DNA of 64,000 nucleotides from Liquorilactobacillus ghanensis DSM 18630 (GTDB taxonomy: Bacteria > Bacillota > Bacilli > Lactobacillales > Lactobacillaceae), in contig NZ_AZGB01000003.1 of the NCBI RefSeq assembly GCF_001435235.1, positions 83,236-147,235 on the forward strand, given 5' to 3'. Of the stretch, positions 25,878 through 34,657 are shown one piece after another. The notes under the pieces are model-generated. The model did not search any database. It saw only the letters and a list, made by a program, of their open reading frames with translations, and had not been told where the DNA came from. The position numbers and the translations under genes were made by a program. Numbering within the stretch: the first letter of the stretch is position 1; each line of letters starts with the position of its first letter.

Positions 25878-27077
25878 ATGAAAAAAGTATTATCAATCAA
25901 TTCAGGCAGTTCATCATTAAAGATCAGTTTGTTTGCAATGCCGCTTGAGAAACGACTGGCAAAAATTATGGTCGATTACTCAGCTGAAGCTAAGCAATTG
26001 GTAACGATCAAGTTACCGCAAAAATCGTTGGTTGCTGAACACTATACTGAAAAAGCAACACCGGTCGAGCTGGCACTGAAATTATTGAAAAAATATCAAG
26101 TGATCGCTGCTGACCAGGAAATTGCGGCAGTCGGTCATCGAATTGTGGCTGGCGGTGAGTTGTTTCATCAGTCAACTGAAATTACACCGGGGATGCTGCG
26201 CAAGCTGGAAAGCATTAATGAATTGGCTCCGCTGCATAATCCAGCAAACGTTGCCGGCATTCGGGATGCACAGCAGCTGTTACCGAATTGTCCGCAAATT
26301 GCAGTTTTTGATACAGCTTTCCATACAGATTTACCACCGGAAAATTTTCTATATGCTTTACCGATGGAATATTATCGCAAATATAAAGTCAGAAAGTATG
26401 GAGCACACGGGACAAGTCACCGGTTTGTTGCCCAGCAAGCCGCGACAATGTTACACCGGCCGTTGAACGAACTGAAATTGATTACGCTGCATCTGGGTTC
26501 CGGGGCTTCAATGACAGCCATTAAAAATGGTAAAAGTTGTGATACTTCAATGGGTTTTTCTCCATTAACGGGATTAATGATGAGTACTCGCAGCGGTGAT
26601 GTCGATCCATCAATCTTGGTTTATCTATTAAAACATCATGCTTTTGCTAATATGGATGAATGTATGCGGATTTTGAATCAGCGTTCAGGCTTGTTAGGGG
26701 TTTCAGAAGCAAGCAGTGATATGCGGGAAATTGAACGCGAAGCTGAAATTGATCCGCAGGCTGCTTTGGCGGTCAAAATGTTTGTTAAACGGATTTGTGA
26801 TTATATTGGGTCTTATTGGCTAGAGTTGGGAGGAGCTGATGCGCTGGTTTTTACCGGCGGAATTGGTGAAAATGATAGTCACTTGCGCGAATTAGTCAGT
26901 CAACGTTTGCAATGTTTGGGAGTAGAATTTCAGTCAGCTCAGAATCAACGACGGGACTTGCCGTTCGATTTTGCTACTGCTGCCAGCCGTGCGCGGTTGC
27001 TGGTCATTCCGACTGATGAGGAGTTAATGATCGCCCGGGATGCTTATAAGCTGATAACAGCTAAACAACTGATTTAA
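25878..27077 (+). CDS. ackA: Acetate kinase
   Basis: This enzyme interconverts acetyl phosphate plus ADP and acetate plus ATP, the ATP-yielding step of acetate formation. It has 399 residues, normal for the family. Motifs are NSGSSS at 7-12 (phosphate loop), a central HLGSGAS and a C-terminal FTGGIGEN, all of the ASKHA fold. AGAGGAG precedes the ATG. Its promoter overlaps a redox-type operator candidate shared with divergent adhE, so the cell may balance ethanol and acetate output through that region. Identity is secure. Confidence 0.97.
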   Translation: MKKVLSINSGSSSLKISLFAMPLEKRLAKIMVDYSAEAKQLVTIKLPQKSLVAEHYTEKATPVELALKLLKKYQVIAADQEIAAVGHRIVAGGELFHQSTEITPGMLRKLESINELAPLHNPANVAGIRDAQQLLPNCPQIAVFDTAFHTDLPPENFLYALPMEYYRKYKVRKYGAHGTSHRFVAQQAATMLHRPLNELKLITLHLGSGASMTAIKNGKSCDTSMGFSPLTGLMMSTRSGDVDPSILVYLLKHHAFANMDECMRILNQRSGLLGVSEASSDMREIEREAEIDPQAALAVKMFVKRICDYIGSYWLELGGADALVFTGGIGENDSHLRELVSQRLQCLGVEFQSAQNQRRDLPFDFATAASRARLLVIPTDEELMIARDAYKLITAKQLI

Positions 27078-27276
27078 AGTGAGGGGATTGGTTAAGCTTT
27101 ATTGTAAAAGTTTAACTTTTAGTAAAATGACTAGTTATTGCGCGGGTTGCGTGCTAAGCTAGAGGCGTTTTGATAATTCAATTCGTCAAAACTGTACTTA
27201 CCCCCAAGAAGAAAGTTGCGAATAACTTATTAAAACATGAGCGACGAGCCGGCATAGTAGTTGGTCAACCGCTTAC

Positions 27277-27332
27277 AAAAAAGGCCAAATAGCTGGTTGC
27301 TGAATAACAGTAATCGCTGCGTGGTCTTTTTT
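27277..27332. terminator. Bidirectional terminator between ackA and the MerR gene
   Basis: AAAAAAGGCCA (27277-27287) pairs with TGGTCTTTTTT (27322-27332, one G:U), with an inner structured loop. The rest of the gap from 27078 shows an inverted repeat GTTTTGA/TCAAAAC around 27164-27187 but no gene. Confidence 0.7.
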
Positions 27333-27342
27333 GCTGCTGAAT

Positions 27343-27810
27343 TTAATTCTGTTTTTTCAAAATCATCTGTGTTGGTTGATCGGCTTTAATAATGGCATGA
27401 ACATGAATTTCTGGCTGGTCAGCTAATGGTCCTAAATCAAATTCATAGCCATCTTCAATTTTATTGATATCAACTAAGCGTTCTCTTACCAGTTTATGGA
27501 TGGCAACGGTCACCTGATCATGTGCTTTGGTTTTAGCAACAGCCGCTTTTAAAGTATAGCCGGTTGCTAAATATGATTGGATCAGGCTGATTTTGGCCAT
27601 GGTAAAATAAGTGTATTTTCGGTGCTGACCATCTTCAGAACATTTGGCGGGCTTAATATAATCACGTTGCTCCCAATAGCGCAATTTACGCTGCGAAACG
27701 CCGGTTGCTCGCGAAATATCCCCAATTCCTAGGAGAAAATTGTCTTGTTTCATGATTTCTTTAATACGTAATATAAAATCACGATTGGCTAACGGACTCG
27801 TCTCTTTCAC
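27343..27810 (-). CDS. MerR-family transcriptional regulator
   Basis: This is a regulator of 155 residues. The winged-helix MerR domain (about 27-97) shows the hallmark GIGDISRATGVSQRKLRYWEQ followed by a KYTYFTMAKISLI helix. The remaining 55 residues may form a short effector or dimer region. No metal-binding cysteine cluster is seen, so a drug- or redox-sensing role is more likely than a metal role. The GTG at 27810 follows AAGGA by 10 bases. It is divergent from an efflux pump gene, and their -35 boxes together form a palindrome, which points to control of both. Confidence 0.87.
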   Translation of the reverse strand: MKETSPLANRDFILRIKEIMKQDNFLLGIGDISRATGVSQRKLRYWEQRDYIKPAKCSEDGQHRKYTYFTMAKISLIQSYLATGYTLKAAVAKTKAHDQVTVAIHKLVRERLVDINKIEDGYEFDLGPLADQPEIHVHAIIKADQPTQMILKKQN

Positions 27811-27849
27811 TTTTCACCGTTCCTTTGATTTGTTTATTTTTCTGACTCT

Positions 27850-27912
27850 AATTGTATATTTTTTAACATTTTTGTCAAGTAAGTTGACAAAGAAATGAAA
27901 TGAGACTATATT
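27850..27912. promoter_or_regulatory. Back-to-back divergent promoters sharing a palindrome
   Basis: TTTGTCAA-GTAAG-TTGACAAA (27871-27891) is a perfect 8-bp inverted repeat. Its right arm is the -35 (TTGACA, 27884-27889) of a plus promoter with TATATT at 27907-27912 (17-base spacer). Its left arm is the -35 of a minus promoter with TACAAT at 27856-27851 (16-base spacer). Confidence 0.75.
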
Positions 27913-27966
27913 AGTTTTCAGACTTGATTTACAAAAATAATTTACTTTGAGAAGGGAAGTATAAAC

Positions 27967-29454
27967 ATGGCAAAGGCACTTGATGCAAACGGTAAAGAAT
28001 ATAACCGTGCCTTACTAGTAGCTTTGCTGTTAGTCGGAACTTTTTGTACATTTTTAAATCAGACGATCTTGTCAACTGCTTTTCCAACGTTAATGAAGCA
28101 TTTTGATATTACAGCTTCAACGGTTCAGTGGCTGACAACTGGTTTTATGATGGTTAACGGGATTATGATCCCGATTAGTGCTTGGCTGACTGGCAGATTT
28201 AATTCGAAATTACTTTATGAAATGGCAATGATTACTTTTTTTATTGGAACATTAACTTGTTATTTAGCTCCAAACTTTGGAACTTTATTGATTGGACGTT
28301 TGATTCAAGCCCTTGGTGTCGGTGTCACGATGCCGTTACTGCAGACCTTGATGCTGACGATTTTTCCGGCTAATCGGCGTGGAGCCGCGATGGGGCTGGC
28401 CGGTTTGGTAATCGGCTTAGCTCCGGCAATCGGTCCGACCTTATCCGGCTGGGTAATTGATCATTATCGCTGGGAAACTTTGTTCGGAATGATTTTACCG
28501 ATTGTCGGAGTTGTAATTGTAGCCGGCTTCTTCTTTATGCGCAGCTTGTTACCGTTGCGCAATGAAAAACTTGATTGGCTGTCAGCCTTATTGTCAACAA
28601 TTGGTTTTGGCAGTTTGCTGTACGGCTTTTCGGAAGTCGGGGAAAAAGGTTGGAGCAGTCCGCTGGTTTTAGGATCAATGGTAGTCGGCGTAATCTTTAT
28701 TGTTTTATTTGGTTATCGCCAGCTGCATTTAAAAAATCCATTTTTGGAACTGCGCGTATTGAAAAATCCAGAATTTTCGATTGCGGCTTTACTGAGTTCA
28801 TTATCAATGATTGCCATGATCGGTGTCGAAATGGTTTTGCCGCTTTATTTGCAGACAGTTCGTGGTGAATCAGCTTTTCATTCTGGATTAACATTATTAC
28901 CCGGAGCATTAATGATGGGGATAATGAGCCCAATTACCGGTCAGATTTTTGATCGAATCGGTGCTCGCCGCTTAGCAATTACCGGTTTGTTCCTATTAAC
29001 AGCAGGTACGATTCCGTTTGCTTTTGTGACTAAAACCACGCCACATGTGTATGTAATAGTCCTCTATGCAATTCGGATGGCGGGGATCGCCATGGCGATG
29101 ATGCCGATTACTACTTCTGGAATGAACGCTTTGCCGCTACGCTTAATGAGCGATGGGACAGCGGTCAATAATACGATTCGCCAGGTCGCTTCATCAATGG
29201 GGACCGCGATTATGATCAGTATCTTGACAAACGTTACTAATGACCAAAAACCAGCTCATCATTTGTTGAGTCAGCAGCCGCTGCAGTATAAAAATAGTGC
29301 CTTAGATGCGGTCGTTAATGGTTATCATGCTGCCTTTTGGGTAGCCGTTGTCTTTGGGGCAATTGGTTTAGTTGTGTCGTTTTTCGTCAGTTCACGTGTT
29401 CCGCACAGTATTAAATTAGATGAAACAGATACATTAAAGGGGGCTGGTAAATAA
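27967..29454 (+). CDS. MFS multidrug efflux transporter (DHA2, EmrB/QacA-like)
   Basis: This is a proton-coupled exporter of 495 residues with about 14 membrane helices, the DHA2 topology. Helix 1 and the following loop show LNQTILSTAFPTLMKHF, and the helix 4-5 region contains the family motif around GRLIQALGVGVTMPL. The closest named groups in lactic acid bacteria are LmrB-like pumps for lincosamides and other drugs, but the substrate cannot be read from sequence. It overlaps the following membrane-protein gene by one base and is divergent from the MerR gene. Confidence 0.9.
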   Translation: MAKALDANGKEYNRALLVALLLVGTFCTFLNQTILSTAFPTLMKHFDITASTVQWLTTGFMMVNGIMIPISAWLTGRFNSKLLYEMAMITFFIGTLTCYLAPNFGTLLIGRLIQALGVGVTMPLLQTLMLTIFPANRRGAAMGLAGLVIGLAPAIGPTLSGWVIDHYRWETLFGMILPIVGVVIVAGFFFMRSLLPLRNEKLDWLSALLSTIGFGSLLYGFSEVGEKGWSSPLVLGSMVVGVIFIVLFGYRQLHLKNPFLELRVLKNPEFSIAALLSSLSMIAMIGVEMVLPLYLQTVRGESAFHSGLTLLPGALMMGIMSPITGQIFDRIGARRLAITGLFLLTAGTIPFAFVTKTTPHVYVIVLYAIRMAGIAMAMMPITTSGMNALPLRLMSDGTAVNNTIRQVASSMGTAIMISILTNVTNDQKPAHHLLSQQPLQYKNSALDAVVNGYHAAFWVAVVFGAIGLVVSFFVSSRVPHSIKLDETDTLKGAGK

Positions 29455-30206
29455 TGATAATTGTAGCTGTAATCATTGCCGCTTTATTGCTGTTTATCTG
29501 CATGACGGCCATTAAGCCGGCCGCTTTGCGAAATACCTTGAGTATACTGTGTGCAATAGCGGTGGTTTTGTCCATGGTACTTATGGTCAGAAATGATCGC
29601 GAGCATTTTGGGATGCGCCGTGTTAGCCAGACTCAAAATTATTCACTGGTTTCCAGTGCCGGTTCAACACCGTCAATGTTGTTGTATAAATCAATCGGAA
29701 CTGCTGGCAAAGAAAAAGCTTATCTTTATAAAACCAGTAATCAACCAAAAAAACTTCAGCATACTAACCCGGATCCTGAAAAATCAGTAGTTAAAGTTGT
29801 TCAGCGTAAAAATGCGAAAGCACAGCTTAAAGTTACGACGATTCGCTGGCAGTATCGCAGTCAAGCAGCTAAGTTCTGGTTTGGAATTGCCAACAATAAC
29901 AATAAGTTGATCAAACGCAAGTATACGTTCAATCTCGGCAATGACTGGTTTGTTTTGAGCACAACTCAAGCTAAGGCTTTGCAAAAGCAGATCAAGCAAA
30001 AACAATCGCAAATGCAAGCTGCAGCGAAAACGTATGTAGCTCAGCAGGTAAAGGCTCGTTTAACTGCTGCCATGGCTAAAGATCCAACTATGTCGACCAG
30101 CCAACAGCAAGCTTTAAGTCAGCAGTTTGCTAAACAAGCAACTGCAGCTTATCAGCAACAGGCGGTAGCCCAAGCCGTTAAAGAAGTTAAACAACAAACT
30201 AAATAA
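29454..30206 (+). CDS. Membrane-anchored accessory protein (DUF4811-like)
   Basis: This protein of 250 residues has two N-terminal membrane segments (about 1-18 and 26-45), a soluble middle domain (about 60-170) and a Gln/Ala/Lys-rich helical tail (about 175-250) suited to coiled-coil formation. Proteins of this shape, annotated DUF4811, are in my recollection often encoded beside LmrB-like MFS pumps in lactobacilli. The overlap with the pump gene (TAATG) supports a shared role. No enzymatic motif is visible. The function is not known. Confidence 0.65.
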   Translation: MIIVAVIIAALLLFICMTAIKPAALRNTLSILCAIAVVLSMVLMVRNDREHFGMRRVSQTQNYSLVSSAGSTPSMLLYKSIGTAGKEKAYLYKTSNQPKKLQHTNPDPEKSVVKVVQRKNAKAQLKVTTIRWQYRSQAAKFWFGIANNNNKLIKRKYTFNLGNDWFVLSTTQAKALQKQIKQKQSQMQAAAKTYVAQQVKARLTAAMAKDPTMSTSQQQALSQQFAKQATAAYQQQAVAQAVKEVKQQTK

Positions 30207-30240
30207 ACATTAAAACAAATTGAAAAATGAATTTATTTTT

Positions 30241-30273
30241 GAAGATGGGGTTGTCGCTCCAGCTTCTTTTTTT
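30241..30273 (+). terminator. Terminator of the MFS operon
   Basis: An imperfect GAAGATGGGG/CTCCAGCTTC stem (30241-30266) is followed by TTTTTTTAT. Confidence 0.6.
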
Positions 30274-30280
30274 ATGCCAT

Positions 30281-30322
30281 AAAAAATTGGTACTAGATAG
30301 AAGCTGTTTCTATCAGTACCAA
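30281..30322 (-). terminator. Terminator of the polymerase-like gene
   Basis: TTGGTACT and GATAGAA arms (30287-30302) pair with TTCTATC and AGTACCAA (30308-30322), interrupted by one bulge. An A run at 30281-30286 gives a T run on the minus strand. Confidence 0.8.
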
Positions 30323-30393
30323 GTATATTGTTAATTACTAACTACTTGTTCCAAATGATTGGCAAGTGTTTTTGTCGACCGCCGCTAAACAAT

Positions 30394-31587
30394 TTAACGA
30401 TAATTAAGCGGAAACGAATTAAAACTATCCGGTGAATATAAGGTCAATGGTTGTTTGGGAGCAGTAACCGTTGCGAAAGCTGCCAACAAGACAATATTAT
30501 ATGAAACTTCAACTAAATGCTGATCGATAGCTGAGCTTAAAAGTGTCAGCAGCAAGAAAGCTAATAGACCGTATGATTTTGTTTGGCAAAATTTCCATAA
30601 CAAGTAGAAGATAATGGTCAAAACAATAATAGTAATGATGACACCAGAGATTACTAATAAACGGATATAAGAAGAATCAACGTAAAAATAATTAGTTGGT
30701 ACTCTCAAGCCACCATTGCTGTGCTCAGCTACATATTGACCAAACCAGGGAACACCATGTTGATGCAAGGCGATATTTCCCAAGCTTAAGCGACTGGAAA
30801 GTAGTCGGTCAAGGATGCGAAACCAGCTGCTATGCGGATCGTAAAAATAGGCCAAACTAACATTTAAGCAGATATAAATTGCGGTTAAAATTGCCAAACC
30901 GCGGAATTCTAATTTAGTGATTAGATTTTTAAACCAACTTGGTTTAAACCCGATGAACCAAAGCAGCAGCATCATTAATAAATCCAGTCGGGCATTGGTT
31001 AAAGTAAAGATGAGCAGTGTAAACAGTAAGAAAACGACTTTTTCCCAGTTTTTTAATAGTAATTCGCGCCAAGCATAGTAAGCTGCCATCAGATAAAAGC
31101 AGCGGGCAGCCAGATCAGTTGGGGTCAAGAAGCCTAATGACAGTCTGGAAATGTGCAGTTGACTGGAACGAGCAACGATCTGTTCCGGAATCATCTGGGT
31201 TAGACAAGAAAACAAAATAAAAAAAATCGAGATGGAAACTGTTAATAGATAAGTTTTTAAAATTTTATCGAAATCAACATCAGCAGCACCAATCAGTAAT
31301 ATCGCGTAGTAAAAAATGTTTGAATCTAAAGATTTCTTAGCTAGAAAATAAAAAATGATAATAATACCGGTTACCAGCAGTTTGATTTTAGCTGAAAAGT
31401 CGTCCAGGATAATAAATTTGAGCGTAATAATTGCGGCTAGGCATTTAACGAAGAAATAAATTGTCCGCATAGTTAAGACAGTCGGTACAAAATAGCTGAG
31501 CTTAATAGTCATTAGACAGATAAAAGCAGCTAGGCAGGCCAAATAAAGATTGCTGCGTTGCTGTTTTATTTGATAAAAAGTCGTCAC
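30394..31587 (-). CDS. Polytopic membrane protein, Wzy/O-antigen-polymerase-like
   Basis: This is an integral membrane protein of 397 residues with about ten hydrophobic helices and one long extracellular loop (about 270-310) between later helices. That layout is common in polysaccharide polymerases of the Wzy/O-antigen-ligase group. A THIN-like residue pattern cannot confirm catalysis, so the call rests on topology and general resemblance. The GTG at 31587 follows GGAGG by 8 bases on the minus strand. It stands alone, far from the EPS cluster at 46-61 kb, with its own terminator. An unrelated transporter is possible. Confidence 0.55.
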   Translation of the reverse strand: MTTFYQIKQQRSNLYLACLAAFICLMTIKLSYFVPTVLTMRTIYFFVKCLAAIITLKFIILDDFSAKIKLLVTGIIIIFYFLAKKSLDSNIFYYAILLIGAADVDFDKILKTYLLTVSISIFFILFSCLTQMIPEQIVARSSQLHISRLSLGFLTPTDLAARCFYLMAAYYAWRELLLKNWEKVVFLLFTLLIFTLTNARLDLLMMLLLWFIGFKPSWFKNLITKLEFRGLAILTAIYICLNVSLAYFYDPHSSWFRILDRLLSSRLSLGNIALHQHGVPWFGQYVAEHSNGGLRVPTNYFYVDSSYIRLLVISGVIITIIVLTIIFYLLWKFCQTKSYGLLAFLLLTLLSSAIDQHLVEVSYNIVLLAAFATVTAPKQPLTLYSPDSFNSFPLNYR

Positions 31588-31833
31588 GGCTTTTTCCTCC
31601 AATATTCAATATGTATAAATAAGGTTGTCTGAAATAAATAATATTAACTACTATATTCTAGCATAAAATCAAAAATTATAATTACTTCTATTGTGACCGT
31701 AATTTACATTTTGGTAACAACTGTTATACGGTAGTAATGAAAAGAAAGAAATTAGCTGAAAAAGTTTGAAAAAATAATTGCAGCTGACAGCAGTTTAACA
31801 TTAGTTGAAGATTTATTTTGGGTAAAACAATCA

Positions 31834-31869
31834 TTTATGTTTACAAGTGTAAACATAAACTGCTACAAT
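31834..31869 (+). promoter_or_regulatory. CopY-type operator and promoter of the copper ATPase
   Basis: Two perfect 12-base arms (31834-31845 and 31848-31859) around a central AG contain the cop box TACAAGTGTA. TTTACA (31840-31845) is a -35, and TACAAT (31864-31869) 18 bases later is the -10, so a CopY repressor would block the promoter. No other gene is seen between 31588 and 31930. Confidence 0.8.
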
Positions 31870-31930
31870 AAAATCAGCAAGTTATTAATAAATAGTCAGC
31901 GTAATGCTAGCAGATCAGGGGGAAAGCTGA

Positions 31931-34294
31931 ATGAAGCACGATAAAGAATCGACGCAACAGCAGGACAATCATGACATGAGCGAGATGGACCACGATCATA
32001 TGAAAATGGGCGATCATGATATGGGCAAGATGAACCACGATCATATGAAAATGAACGACCACGACATGGGCAAAATGAATCACAGCCAGATGCAAATGAA
32101 CGACCATGACATGAGCAAGATGCATCATAGTCAGATGCAAATGGGCGATCACGACATGAGCAAGATGGATCACCATAGTCATATGAAAATGAATGACCAT
32201 GACATGAGTAAGATGGATCATAGCCAGATGCAAATGGACGACCATGATATGGGCAAAATGAATCACGATCATATGAAAATGGACGGTCATGATATGATGA
32301 TGCACGGTGGTCAAATGATGCATATGGGGAATTTAAAGCAGAAGTTTTGGGTCTCAGTGGTATTAGCACTGCCAGTATTGTTATTGGCTCCGATTATGGG
32401 ACTGGATCGGGCGGTTTTCAATTTTGGAGACTCTTGGGTGAAAAATCTGCTGATTATTGGATTTGATGCAGCATTGTATTTTTATGGCGGCGCGCCGTTT
32501 TTAAAGGGTGCTAAAGCAGAGATTCACAGTAAAGAGCCCGCGATGATGACTTTAATTACGTTGGGAATTTCGGTGGCTTTTTTCTATAGTATTTATGCTT
32601 TTATTGCCAACAGCTTTTTTCATCCCACAACGATGGTAATGGATTTTTCTTTTGAATTGGCAACTTTAATTTTAATTATGCTGCTGGGACATTGGATTGA
32701 AATGAATGCCATGATGGGAGCTGGCAATGCTTTGCAAAAAATGGCAGCTTTGTTGCCAAAGACGGCGCACGTGATTACAGCCGATGATCAAGTTGTTGAA
32801 ATGGCAGTTGCACAGTTAAAAGAAGGTCAATTGCTTCAAATCAGAGCTGGCGAAAGTGTTCCGGCCGACGGAGTGATTACAGCCGGAACATCAGCACTTA
32901 ATGAATCCTTGGTAACTGGCGAAGCCGCCGCCGTTAAGAAAAAAGTTGGTGATCAAGTGATTGGTGGTTCGATCAACAATAATGGAACATTAACCATCAA
33001 AATTACTGGTACCGGTGAATCGGGTTATTTGTCCCAAGTTATGAAACTAGTCGCACAGGCTCAGCAAGCTAAGTCCAAGGCCGAGACAACAGCTGACAAA
33101 GTTGCCAAGTATCTTTTCTATGCGGCTTTGATTGTCGGAATTTTGGCATTCTTCATTTGGCTGCCGCAAGGGTTGGCGACGGCACTGGCTCGCATGGTAA
33201 CTGTTTTTGTGATTGCCTGCCCGCATGCTCTGGGAGTGGCAATTCCGCTGGTTGTTGCGCGTTCAACTTCTATTGGGGCTCAAAATGGATTGCTGCTGCG
33301 CAATCGGCAGGCAGTCGCTGCCAGTCGACAATTGAGTCATGTATTTTTGGATAAAACCGGGACATTGACTGCTGGTAAATTTACAGTCAACGCGATTTTG
33401 CCGGCACAAGGAATTACTGAACAAGAAGTGCTGGCTAAGTTTGCTGCTTTAGAGAGTACATCTTCGCATCCACTGGCACAAGCTATCCTAACAGCTGCGA
33501 AGGGAAAAAGCGTCAATTTTGTTCCGGCACAAGCCGTTAAGACACTTCCCGGAATTGGCTTAAGCGGGGAAATTGCTGACAAGAACTATATGATCGCCAG
33601 TTTGGCTTATTTAAAAAAACAGCAGCTGGCATTTGATGAAAAAACAGCTCTTGATTTGGCAGCTCACGGCAATTCGATCAGTTTTCTCTTGGATGCTCAG
33701 CAACGAGTATTGGGGATGATTGCGGAGGGTGATCAAATCAAAACCGGAGCTTCACAATTGATCAAACAGTTGCAAGCCCAGCAAATTACGCCGGTAATGC
33801 TGACTGGAGATAACCAGCAGGCAGCCCAGCAGATCGCACAACAACTGGGAATCAAAGATTTTCATGCTGGCTTGCTGCCAACTGATAAACAGAAAATTAT
33901 TCGGCAGTATCAAGCCAAAAATCAGCATGTAATGATGGTTGGCGATGGCGTTAATGATGCCCCAAGTTTGGCAGCGGCCGATATTGGCGCAGCAATTGGC
34001 GCTGGAACTGATGTTGCACTGGATTCAGCTGATGTAATTCTGGTCAGGTCCGATCCGCGAGATATTTTGAATTTCTTATCATTAGCTAAGCTGACTAATC
34101 GTAAAATGATTCAGAATTTATGGTGGGGTGCCGGTTATAATATTGTTGCGTTGCCATTGGCAGCTGGTATCTTGGCTCCAATTGGAATAGTCTTGGACCC
34201 GGCCGTTGGTGCCGTAGTAATGGCACTTTCGACAGTAGTAGTAGCTTTGAATGCTATGAGCTTGACTCCTGCAAAAATTAAGCCAACTGCTTAA
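31931..34294 (+). CDS. copB: Copper-translocating P-type ATPase (CopB type)
   Basis: This P1B-type ATPase exports copper or silver across the cytoplasmic membrane using ATP. The first about 135 residues are a His/Met/Asp-rich repeat region, probably a metal-buffering tail. Eight helices follow from about residue 140. The transmembrane metal motif is CPH at 430-432, which marks the CopB (P1B-3) group. The phosphorylated aspartate is D474 in DKTGTLT, and the hinge GDGVNDAP lies near residue 675. The length of 787 residues is typical given the long tail. AGGGGGAAAG precedes the ATG. A cop box covers the promoter, but no copY, copA or copZ gene is nearby. Confidence 0.93.
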   Translation: MKHDKESTQQQDNHDMSEMDHDHMKMGDHDMGKMNHDHMKMNDHDMGKMNHSQMQMNDHDMSKMHHSQMQMGDHDMSKMDHHSHMKMNDHDMSKMDHSQMQMDDHDMGKMNHDHMKMDGHDMMMHGGQMMHMGNLKQKFWVSVVLALPVLLLAPIMGLDRAVFNFGDSWVKNLLIIGFDAALYFYGGAPFLKGAKAEIHSKEPAMMTLITLGISVAFFYSIYAFIANSFFHPTTMVMDFSFELATLILIMLLGHWIEMNAMMGAGNALQKMAALLPKTAHVITADDQVVEMAVAQLKEGQLLQIRAGESVPADGVITAGTSALNESLVTGEAAAVKKKVGDQVIGGSINNNGTLTIKITGTGESGYLSQVMKLVAQAQQAKSKAETTADKVAKYLFYAALIVGILAFFIWLPQGLATALARMVTVFVIACPHALGVAIPLVVARSTSIGAQNGLLLRNRQAVAASRQLSHVFLDKTGTLTAGKFTVNAILPAQGITEQEVLAKFAALESTSSHPLAQAILTAAKGKSVNFVPAQAVKTLPGIGLSGEIADKNYMIASLAYLKKQQLAFDEKTALDLAAHGNSISFLLDAQQRVLGMIAEGDQIKTGASQLIKQLQAQQITPVMLTGDNQQAAQQIAQQLGIKDFHAGLLPTDKQKIIRQYQAKNQHVMMVGDGVNDAPSLAAADIGAAIGAGTDVALDSADVILVRSDPRDILNFLSLAKLTNRKMIQNLWWGAGYNIVALPLAAGILAPIGIVLDPAVGAVVMALSTVVVALNAMSLTPAKIKPTA
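31970..32320 (+). repeat. His/Met-rich tandem repeats inside copB
   Basis: Degenerate units of about 13-16 codons, each with a variant of HDMxKMxH and a QMQM or HMKM pair, repeat about nine times in the N-terminal coding region. The repeats create long spurious open frames on the opposite strand. Confidence 0.8.
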
Positions 34295-34411
34295 AAGATT
34301 AGCAAAATATAAAAGTTATTATTTTAGAAACAATTTTATTTCAAATAAGCAAAAATTGTTTGCCTTTATTAGAAATTAAAGTTAGAATAAAATACGTGTG
34401 GCATAGACAAG

Positions 34412-34437
34412 AAGCGGGGAAGTGCCCGCTTTTTTAT
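34412..34437 (+). terminator. Terminator after copB
   Basis: AAGCGGG (34412-34418) pairs with CCCGCTT (34425-34431), followed by a T run. The rest of 34295-34657 is AT-rich and shows no gene. Confidence 0.85.
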
Positions 34438-34657
34438 TTACTCTTAAATAACAGCATGTTTTTATTCGGTAATTAATTTATTCATTTTTAAATTAATCAT
34501 GTTTTTATTAAAATATATTAACAATTAATGACCAATATTTGTGACATTTTTGTTATCAATTGATTATAAAAATGTTATTGTAAGGGAAATTTAGCAGGAA
34601 ATGAGCGGGTTGGTATGCTATGATAAATGCAACCAAAGAAGACTGCGAGGTGAAAAG

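Noticed and set aside
31896..32369. Two long minus-strand frames opposite the copB N-terminus
   Set aside because: They are the antisense of the His/Met repeat and show only repeat-derived His/Val or Ser/Cys patterns, with no ribosome site.
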